From assembly GCA_903858595.1 (NCBI GenBank), contig CAIOJL010000038.1, positions 1 through 41,087 of the forward strand: 41,087 nucleotides of DNA. Direction: 5' to 3'. The position numbers and the translations under genes were made by a program. The notes below the pieces were generated by a model. The model was given only the letters and a program-made list of their open reading frames with translations. It was not told where the DNA came from and did not search any database. The stretch comes from an uncultured Spartobacteria bacterium (GTDB lineage: Bacteria > Verrucomicrobiota > Verrucomicrobiia > Chthoniobacterales > UBA6821). Below, piece after piece: positions 1-4,833 of this stretch (position 1 is the first letter of the stretch; each line of letters begins with the position of its first letter).

Positions 1-1
1 A

Positions 2-90
2 GGAGGGGTGGTAGAGCGGTTTATTGCACCGGTCTTGAAAACCGGAGAGGTCACAAGCCTCCGTGGGTTCGAATCCCACCCCCTCCGCCA
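2..90 (+). tRNA. tRNA-Ser (anticodon TGA)
   Basis: The acceptor stem pairs GGAGGGG (2-8) with CCCCTCC (80-86), followed by discriminator G87 and an encoded CCA (88-90). The anticodon stem CCGGT/ACCGG (29-33/41-45) holds loop CTTGAAA with anticodon TGA at 36-38, and there is a long class II variable arm typical of serine tRNAs. It would read UCA and related UCN codons. Only one base precedes it, so its promoter is outside the window. Its 3' end serves as the integration site of the adjacent island and is duplicated at 2925-2946. Confidence 0.97.
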
Positions 91-91
91 T
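70..91 (+). repeat. Left attachment site (att direct repeat, copy 1)
   Basis: These 22 bases form the T-arm 3' half and acceptor end of tRNA-Ser plus one base. They recur identically and in the same orientation at 2925-2946. Identical direct repeats of a tRNA 3' end bounding foreign-looking DNA are the classic product of tyrosine-recombinase integration, where the incoming element restores the tRNA 3' end and displaces the original copy to the far side. Confidence 0.85.
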
Positions 92-146
92 GCCTCTCGA
101 ACGACCGCCAACCCCCATAAATACAGGGTTTGCCATTTTGCGAGGC

Positions 147-166
147 GCCCTAAAAAGGGTCTTTTT
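147..166 (+). terminator. Possible intrinsic terminator after tRNA-Ser
   Basis: A short hairpin, GCCCT (147-151), AAAA loop, AGGGT (156-160, one G-T wobble), is followed by CTTTTT. It is correctly placed to end tRNA-Ser transcription, although the stem is short. It lies inside the island, so it would have been brought in with it. Confidence 0.4.
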
Positions 167-172
167 GGGCCA

Positions 173-193
173 AGTGTCCCTAAAAGTGTCCCT
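173..193 (+). repeat. Paired AGTGTCCCT direct repeats near left island end
   Basis: AGTGTCCCT occurs at 173-181 and again at 185-193, separated by AAA. A related pair lies at 2809-2827 near the other island end (AGTGTTCCT and GGTGTCCCT). Such end-proximal short repeats could be recombinase arm-binding sites. This is inferred from position and similarity only. Confidence 0.45.
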
Positions 194-226
194 CCTCGGA
201 TCGCGGAGGCACTACCCGAACCAAGG

Positions 227-1018
227 ATGTCACAAAGCGAGCACTACTCGCATATTGCTCCCAACCGGGAGCCAAAGGGGGAGATTTTTCGGTCATGGTC
301 TGCAACTATTGAATTTCTCACAAGTGGAAATGAGGCAGTCGCTGTCAAAGCAAAAGCAGAGGGCAACCCATTCAGGATCCCTTTTACTCTAAATCAAGGT
401 GTTGAATCCGCTTTAGCCTTTAAGAGGTTTCATGAAATTCGTGAAACAAATCGCATGGCCTTAGATCTTTTCTTTTCTCATTACTACACGAATGGAAGCT
501 TTATCACCCAACAGTTCACAGACATGGTTCATGCCCTTGAGGGATTACACCGGGGAGTCAGAGGAGGAAACTTTATCGATCCAAAGAAATATAAAGAGGA
601 ATTATTCCCGATACTGATCGCGGCTATTCCAGACAAGATAGATGCAGATCTTAAACAGTCGTTAGAGAAGAGGCTGCAATTTGGGAATGATCTATCTCTA
701 CGACGCAGACTCAAAGAACTAGCAAGGAGTCACGACGAGTATACCCGACAAATTATTGGCAAACCGGCAGACTTCGCCGATCTCATAGCAGTTCTACGCA
801 ATAAAGTCGCCCATGCTTTGGGATCTGAAAAAACAACCTTAAAAAATCTTATGGAGTATGTTGTTCAGCTTCATCGGGCAAAAATACTCTTTCAACTAGA
901 GATCCTTTTGCAGATTGGTTTTCCAAGGGACTTTTTAAAGGAATGTATTCGTAGGCTTGAATCGTTTGAAATCGTAGCCAGAAACGCTCAGAAGGCCACT
1001 AACGGAGAATCGGATTAA
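227..1018 (+). CDS. ApeA-like HEPN-domain protein, probably N-terminally truncated
   Basis: A 263-residue protein if started at ATG 227; the frame is open back to position 8, but that part overlaps tRNA-Ser and is not credible coding sequence. Residues ~62-110 resemble the segment before the HEPN domain of ApeA-type proteins, with an ALEGLHRG stretch. Residues ~180-235 contain RNKVAH, giving the Rx4H HEPN motif (R191, H196), followed by a helical stretch rich in Leu and Ile. HEPN proteins of this kind are RNases; ApeA acts against phage by abortive infection. The large N-terminal domain of ApeA is absent, so this may be a fragment cut at the island boundary or a naturally short form. No good ribosome-binding site precedes the ATG. 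The gene is AT-richer than its surroundings, consistent with transfer. Family assignment is by recognition, not by a search. Confidence 0.6.
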   Translation: MSQSEHYSHIAPNREPKGEIFRSWSATIEFLTSGNEAVAVKAKAEGNPFRIPFTLNQGVESALAFKRFHEIRETNRMALDLFFSHYYTNGSFITQQFTDMVHALEGLHRGVRGGNFIDPKKYKEELFPILIAAIPDKIDADLKQSLEKRLQFGNDLSLRRRLKELARSHDEYTRQIIGKPADFADLIAVLRNKVAHALGSEKTTLKNLMEYVVQLHRAKILFQLEILLQIGFPRDFLKECIRRLESFEIVARNAQKATNGESD

Positions 1019-1082
1019 AGCGCTTGGGCTACGCTGTGGTTGTTCTTGAGATTAGCTACACTGGTTTAGATTTCTAAAAAGT

Positions 1083-1100
1083 TGCTCCCGAGCGGGAGCA
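1083..1100 (+). other. Perfect inverted repeat between island genes
   Basis: TGCTCCCG (1083-1090) and CGGGAGCA (1093-1100) form an 8-bp palindromic stem separated by AG. It lies between the HEPN gene and the small HTH gene. There is no T-tract after it, so it may be an operator or an mRNA hairpin rather than a strong intrinsic terminator. Confidence 0.35.
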
Positions 1101-1134
1101 CCAAGGTAAGGAACAAAGGCTACCCTGCCCACCT

Positions 1135-1464
1135 ATGTTCCAATCCAAAAAAACAATCTCCCTTGAAGAAGAGGCATTACTCCTTGATGGACGCCGCCTT
1201 CCGGCACGCCTGACTTCAGCCGAAGTAGCGGTGGTCTTGGGGTTCCATGAGCACGATATCGCCCAACTGGTTGTCTTCAAGCTGCTGACCCCTCTCGGAA
1301 AGCCAGTTCACAACTCGCCGAAGCATTTTGCTGCCGTTGATGTCATCAAGGCTGCCCAAGACCGCGAATGGCTCTCCATGGCCACCCGCCAAATCTCCCG
1401 CTACTGGCAAAGCCGGAACGAGAAGAAGAGGGTGCCGCCTGCCTTGGAAGAACCTCTCAGTTGA
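1135..1464 (+). CDS. Small helix-turn-helix-like (excisionase-type) protein
   Basis: A 109-residue protein. Residues ~25-70 (LTSAEVAVVLGFHEHDI, then a KLLTPLG segment) look like the N-terminal helix-turn-helix and wing of MerR/excisionase-like small proteins: helix, turn at LGF, recognition helix, then a short hairpin. The C-terminal part has a WLSMATRQISRYWQSRN stretch. Proteins of this style are common in Verrucomicrobiota genomes, often near transposon or integrase genes. In this island it could regulate the downstream HATPase-STAS pair or act as a recombination directionality factor; neither is shown. The gap to the next gene is 82 bp. Confidence 0.55.
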   Translation: MFQSKKTISLEEEALLLDGRRLPARLTSAEVAVVLGFHEHDIAQLVVFKLLTPLGKPVHNSPKHFAAVDVIKAAQDREWLSMATRQISRYWQSRNEKKRVPPALEEPLS

Positions 1465-1546
1465 CAACATCCTCAGATGCAATCTTGGGATCTTTCATTT
1501 GCCCAATGACTGGAGCTAGTCTGCTTCAGGCAGTCTCCGAACAGCT

Positions 1547-2494
1547 ATGATACATTCTTTCCCTGCCATGATCTTCGAGGAAAATCTTCCCCGAGTCCTT
1601 GATCAATTGGGGGAACTAGATGGGAGTACTGAGTCACTGGAGATTGATCTCTCCAGGGCAAAGTTCTGGATTCCTTCCGCTATTGTGGCGATCTGCGCCA
1701 TGGTTACGAAATGGAGGGAAAATGGGAGGGAGGTTAGTTTCCCAAACTGTGAGCAGTGCCTGGTCTCGGGATATTTGCAGAGAATCGATTTCTTTGAGCA
1801 AATCGGATTGATGCTTCCTGAGACATTCCAGAGGCATGATCCAGGAACCTCGTTTGTTGTGATTGAGCGCATTGATCCGGGGCAAGCACGTCTTAATGAG
1901 CCACTGGCCCGCAAACTCGCGTCGTGCCTTGCTGGAACTGATGATGCTCTAGCTGATGCTTTTCGGTTTTCGGAGTTTTCAATGGGTGAACTGGTAGCCA
2001 ACTGCCAGCAACATGCGATGAGATCTGGATATGTTTCGGCTCAATATGTCGGGATGAAGGATTGGGCCCGGATCGGTATCGCGGATGCAGGAGTAGGAAT
2101 CCGCGAGAGTTTTCGTCTCGCGGAGTCACCCTTCTTTCGGGAGGGGATGAGTGATGGAGAAGCTTTGGAGATGGCTATGCAGCCTTGGTGCTCGAGTAAA
2201 AAGCATCAGAAAGGCCCTTATGGGGCTCCGGCCAATAGGGGAATCGGTCTCAAGATGGTTTGGAACATGCTCCATCAGGCTGGAGGGGAGCTTTTCATTG
2301 CTTCCGGGAATGCCTGGAGGCACTACAAAGGGGAAAAGGTGAATCATGGAGAAATGAGGGCGCGATTTCAGGGAACAGTGGTGTCCGTCAGGTTTGAGAG
2401 GGGGCAGATTGATGATTATGTAGAGATCTGGCGGGAGGCTAGCCGGGCGGTTAACTTGACGCCCGAGGAAGACTCGACCATCTTGTTCTCATGA
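1547..2494 (+). CDS. GHKL/HATPase-domain protein with STAS-like N-terminus
   Basis: A 315-residue soluble protein. Residues ~28-90 look like a STAS-type fold (LEIDLS strand, then a serine-containing helix start, then an FPNC strand and FFEQIGL). Residues ~143-285 form a GHKL ATP-binding domain: N-box ELVANCQQHA (E148, N152), G1 box DAGVGI (180-185), G2 box NRGIGLKM (230-237). There is no dimerisation/phospho-acceptor histidine domain or membrane segment, so it resembles anti-sigma/serine-kinase-type ATPases of partner-switching systems rather than a sensor kinase. It overlaps the next gene by 4 bp (ATGA), implying translational coupling to the STAS-like protein. ATG 1568 is an alternative start. 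Substrate and role are unknown. Confidence 0.7.
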   Translation: MIHSFPAMIFEENLPRVLDQLGELDGSTESLEIDLSRAKFWIPSAIVAICAMVTKWRENGREVSFPNCEQCLVSGYLQRIDFFEQIGLMLPETFQRHDPGTSFVVIERIDPGQARLNEPLARKLASCLAGTDDALADAFRFSEFSMGELVANCQQHAMRSGYVSAQYVGMKDWARIGIADAGVGIRESFRLAESPFFREGMSDGEALEMAMQPWCSSKKHQKGPYGAPANRGIGLKMVWNMLHQAGGELFIASGNAWRHYKGEKVNHGEMRARFQGTVVSVRFERGQIDDYVEIWREASRAVNLTPEEDSTILFS

Positions 2495-2796
2495 ATATGA
2501 CCATCCGTCTTTCCGAGCGGTTCGGTACCTTCTTGCTCAATGGCGATGAGGCCAATCTGCTGCGCTTTACCGAGATCGAGCCAAAGATTTCCATGGGGAC
2601 GATCGTGGAGATCGATTTCAGCGGGGTTACCAACATGACCAGCTCGTTTTGCAATGCCTTGGTGGCCACTCTGGTGGCTCACCATCCGATGGACTTTGCC
2701 CAGAAGGTGCGTTTCAAGAATTGTGATCCCCTCATTCGTGAGATGATTCTTGGTGCTGTTGCAATCGGTCGTCGTGAGGCTGCCGAGTTGACCTAG
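2491..2796 (+). CDS. STAS-like domain protein (DUF4325 type)
   Basis: A 101-residue protein consisting of one domain. The core VEIDFSGVTNMTSSFCNAL (39-57) matches the STAS/DUF4325 pattern: a strand ending in DFSGV, a loop, then Ser-Ser at the start of a helix (S51, S52), where anti-anti-sigma factors such as SpoIIAA carry their phosphorylated serine. It is translationally coupled to the upstream HATPase gene. A kinase-STAS pair suggests a phosphorylation-controlled partner switch, but no sigma factor is encoded in the island, so the controlled partner is unknown. A GGACAC/GTGTTCC inverted repeat follows the stop codon. Confidence 0.65.
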   Translation: MNMTIRLSERFGTFLLNGDEANLLRFTEIEPKISMGTIVEIDFSGVTNMTSSFCNALVATLVAHHPMDFAQKVRFKNCDPLIREMILGAVAIGRREAAELT

Positions 2797-2797
2797 C

Positions 2798-2827
2798 GGA
2801 CACAAAAAAGTGTTCCTAGGTGTCCCT
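2798..2827. repeat. GTGTCC-type repeats at right island end
   Basis: GGACAC (2798-2803) and GTGTTCC (2810-2816) form an inverted repeat around an A-rich spacer. AGTGTTCCT (2809-2817) and GGTGTCCCT (2819-2827) are near copies of the AGTGTCCCT pair at 173-193. The hairpin directly after the STAS-like gene could also slow transcription, but no T-tract follows. Confidence 0.45.
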
Positions 2828-2924
2828 TCGGGGTCGATTTCGGTATTCGACGAGTTGGCGGAGGTATTCCTTGCGTGCTCTGTAGAAGCCGATAAAATAA
2901 GGCTCTAACCCGCAAATCATCGGC

Positions 2925-2946
2925 CGAATCCCACCCCCTCCGCCAT
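2925..2946 (+). repeat. Right attachment site (att direct repeat, copy 2)
   Basis: This is an exact second copy of the 22 bases at 70-91, the 3' end of tRNA-Ser including CCA, with no tRNA 5' portion in front of it. It marks the right end of the island and is probably the original chromosomal tRNA 3' end. A 7-bp hairpin, CATCTTC (2944-2950) with GAAGATG (2954-2960), begins here and may be a remnant of the pre-insertion tRNA downstream region. Confidence 0.85.
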
Positions 2947-2974
2947 CTTCATCGAAGATGTCGTGAGTCAGGAC

Positions 2975-3445
2975 CTAGCGGGAAAGATCCCCTTGATTCA
3001 GAATCTGATACCCCTCCCCTTGCAGGACGGTCGATGCGCATTCGTTGTCATCCACATGGAGGACGAGCAGGGCTTTCCCACGGGGACGCACGAGCAGAGG
3101 GTAGCTGAAGAGGAGGTTCACCTCGGCCATCAGGAGGCAATTCAGTACGTGACCCAGATCCGCGGCTCCCTCGGCCAGTTCGACCACGAGCACCGTGGTC
3201 TCGACATAGGCAATATCCCGCTCATGCAATAACTTACCCACCAGCACGGGATCGCTGACGATCATGCGGGCAATGGCGGACTCGGCGGAATCCACGATGC
3301 TGAAGGCCAAAACAATGACTCCCTTCTGCTCGAAGAACTTCACCACCTCAAGAAGAGCCCCCACCTTGTTGTGAAGGAATATCGAGAAGTGCTTCACGGG
3401 AACTCCCGTAACGGTTTCCTTGGTGGCTGGTGAGGGCGAGGACAT
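2975..3445 (-). CDS. Tandem ACT-domain protein
   Basis: A 156-residue protein with two ACT domains, about residues 16-80 (VPVKHFSIFLHNKVGALLEV start) and 81-150 (a TTVLVVEL strand with a matching final strand ALLVLHV). ACT domains bind amino acids and regulate metabolic enzymes; here no catalytic domain is attached, so it is probably a stand-alone sensor or regulatory subunit. No acetolactate synthase or other amino-acid biosynthesis gene is nearby. It starts 4 bp after the stop of the exported-protein gene, forming a likely operon. The island's right end lies 28 bp beyond its stop codon. Confidence 0.75.
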   Translation of the reverse strand: MSSPSPATKETVTGVPVKHFSIFLHNKVGALLEVVKFFEQKGVIVLAFSIVDSAESAIARMIVSDPVLVGKLLHERDIAYVETTVLVVELAEGAADLGHVLNCLLMAEVNLLFSYPLLVRPRGKALLVLHVDDNECASTVLQGEGYQILNQGDLSR

Positions 3446-3449
3446 GGGA

Positions 3450-3938
3450 TTATTTGTAGCAGTAGACCAGAGAAAAATCGAGCGTCCCTTCGGTTGGGCC
3501 TCTCATACCCTCCACTCCGATAAAGTACTTCCCGCTTTGAGTAGGCGCAACTCCCGTGGCACTCCGTGTCCCCTCGGCATTGACCGTATTGTGCCAAAGA
3601 TCACTTTTTATGGGCTTTCCGGAGGCATCATAGACCGTGACGTGCAGCATGGCCCCGGTCGTCGGGGAGGCTGCCACAAACCAATAATTCTCTCCGGCAA
3701 AGAGCGTTACCTGAAGGAAGAGGGGTGCTCCCTTGGAGAGAGTACCGCTCCACTCACCGTCACGGATTCTGAACCCGTCGTTCTCAAAAGCCCCGGACGT
3801 TTCCAAAGCCAGCCTGCGGGGTTCCATCGAAATCGGTTTAACCACCTTGAAGAGTGAAGGAAGAGCATCCTCGGCCATCATCCTTCCGATAAAAACCAAC
3901 ACTAGGAGTACCAGCAGGAGTAGTCGTTCCTTCCTCAT
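3450..3938 (-). CDS. Exported protein of unknown function
   Basis: A 162-residue protein from ATG 3938, chosen because it begins a clear signal peptide (MRKER, then a Leu/Val run to about residue 18, then MMAEDA) and because this ATG overlaps the upstream stop as ATGA. The frame extends further upstream, but that would put 31 residues before the signal peptide. The mature part is predicted to be beta-rich, with alternating hydrophobic strands (LFLQVTLFAGENYWFVA, GKYFIGVEGM), resembling a small extracytoplasmic beta-sandwich. No catalytic motif is recognised. It probably acts outside the inner membrane together with the upstream lipoprotein. Confidence 0.65.
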   Translation of the reverse strand: MRKERLLLLVLLVLVFIGRMMAEDALPSLFKVVKPISMEPRRLALETSGAFENDGFRIRDGEWSGTLSKGAPLFLQVTLFAGENYWFVAASPTTGAMLHVTVYDASGKPIKSDLWHNTVNAEGTRSATGVAPTQSGKYFIGVEGMRGPTEGTLDFSLVYCYK

Positions 3939-4807
3939 GATTTGGAGGGGGTAGGCCCCGGAACGGGCGAAGGAATTGTCGAGGGGGCTTTTATCGAGGA
4001 GCTCAGGATCGCCTTCACCACAGCCGAGCAATCGTCATGAATCTTAGTGTAGTTTTTACGCTGGGTGTCCGTCTTGGTATCTTGAGTCTCAAGCAAGGAG
4101 GCCGTTGTTTCCATAGTTCGCTTTACCGCCGGTACCAGGGACCCTCTCTTCATACGATCGGGAAGCGAGTCGAGTTCCGTGGCGAGCTTTCTGGCTAGTT
4201 CCGGCTGATAAAGCACCCCGGCCCCCTGAAGAGAATCACTGGAAAGCACGACGCCGGTGGCGACTTCCAGGCCTCTCAGCCATGCGGCGGCGGAGGTAAG
4301 AACGACCAGATCGCGGTCTTTCTGCCCCATCATGGTGTTTTTAACCTCGTTCTCGGTGGCCTCCAGCTCATCGGCAAGAGCGTCCCAATTGTTGTTATCG
4401 GCAAATTCCATGAGACTGTTTCCCCTCCCGAGCAGGCTCTGGCTGACACCTAGCGACTTGGCAAGGGCCATCAACTCTCGGCCGACATTCTTCACCTGTT
4501 GGCCGTCCTGAGCCTCCACCGCGACATAGCCGTTGGCCGTGAGAACGCCGACGGCGAGGGCAAGCTGAGGACGCTCGGTGGTCACCGGCGCGGTGGCGGG
4601 CGTGACAAGGGTGGCCCAATTGGGTCTGCAGGCCTTGTTTAGCGCCGCAAAGACCTCGCCAGGAGATGGCACACTCAGCGCGTCCAGGAAAACGGCGGCC
4701 TTCTTCTGCGGCTCCGTCATATGGGCATTCGTAGGATCCATGGATTGGGCTCCGTGGCAACCGATGGCCATCAGCGCCAGAACGCCAAAATGTCTGCCAG
4801 TCAGCAT
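3935..4807 (-). CDS. Putative lipoprotein, unknown function
   Basis: A 290-residue protein from ATG 4807; an ATG five codons upstream is also possible. The N-terminus is a lipoprotein-type signal, with hydrophobic core FGVLALMAIG and candidate lipidated Cys17. The mature part is mostly helical and polar, with an ELEATENEVKNTM segment, and ends in a Pro/Ser-rich tail. No known domain is recognised. It is first in a three-gene minus-strand unit with an exported protein and the tandem-ACT protein. Its start is only 26 bp from the start of the divergent hrpB gene, so the two promoters must overlap or lie within coding sequence. Confidence 0.6.
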   Translation of the reverse strand: MLTGRHFGVLALMAIGCHGAQSMDPTNAHMTEPQKKAAVFLDALSVPSPGEVFAALNKACRPNWATLVTPATAPVTTERPQLALAVGVLTANGYVAVEAQDGQQVKNVGRELMALAKSLGVSQSLLGRGNSLMEFADNNNWDALADELEATENEVKNTMMGQKDRDLVVLTSAAAWLRGLEVATGVVLSSDSLQGAGVLYQPELARKLATELDSLPDRMKRGSLVPAVKRTMETTASLLETQDTKTDTQRKNYTKIHDDCSAVVKAILSSSIKAPSTIPSPVPGPTPSKS

Positions 4808-4833
4808 GATTTCTAGATACACCAGATGACCGC

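Larger units (their letters stand above)
91..2946. mobile_element. Small genomic island integrated in tRNA-Ser
   Basis: The segment is bounded by the 22-bp direct repeat of the tRNA-Ser 3' end. It carries four plus-strand genes: an ApeA-like HEPN protein, a small HTH protein, an HATPase protein and a STAS-like protein. The HEPN gene is visibly more AT-rich than the flanking housekeeping DNA. GTGTCCCT-type repeats lie near both ends (173-193 and 2819-2827). No integrase, relaxase or replication gene is seen, so it is either a decayed integrative element or one mobilised by a recombinase encoded elsewhere. The boundaries are read directly; the mobility mechanism is inferred. Confidence 0.8.

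Noticed and set aside
8-226. Open frame extending the HEPN gene upstream through tRNA-Ser
   Set aside because: It overlaps a structurally intact tRNA and has no family similarity; the open frame is chance or a trace of truncation.
2816-2920. 34-residue minus-strand frame at the right island end, starting MICGLEPYF
   Set aside because: It could be the relic C-terminus of a lost gene, but it is too short and matches no family I can name.
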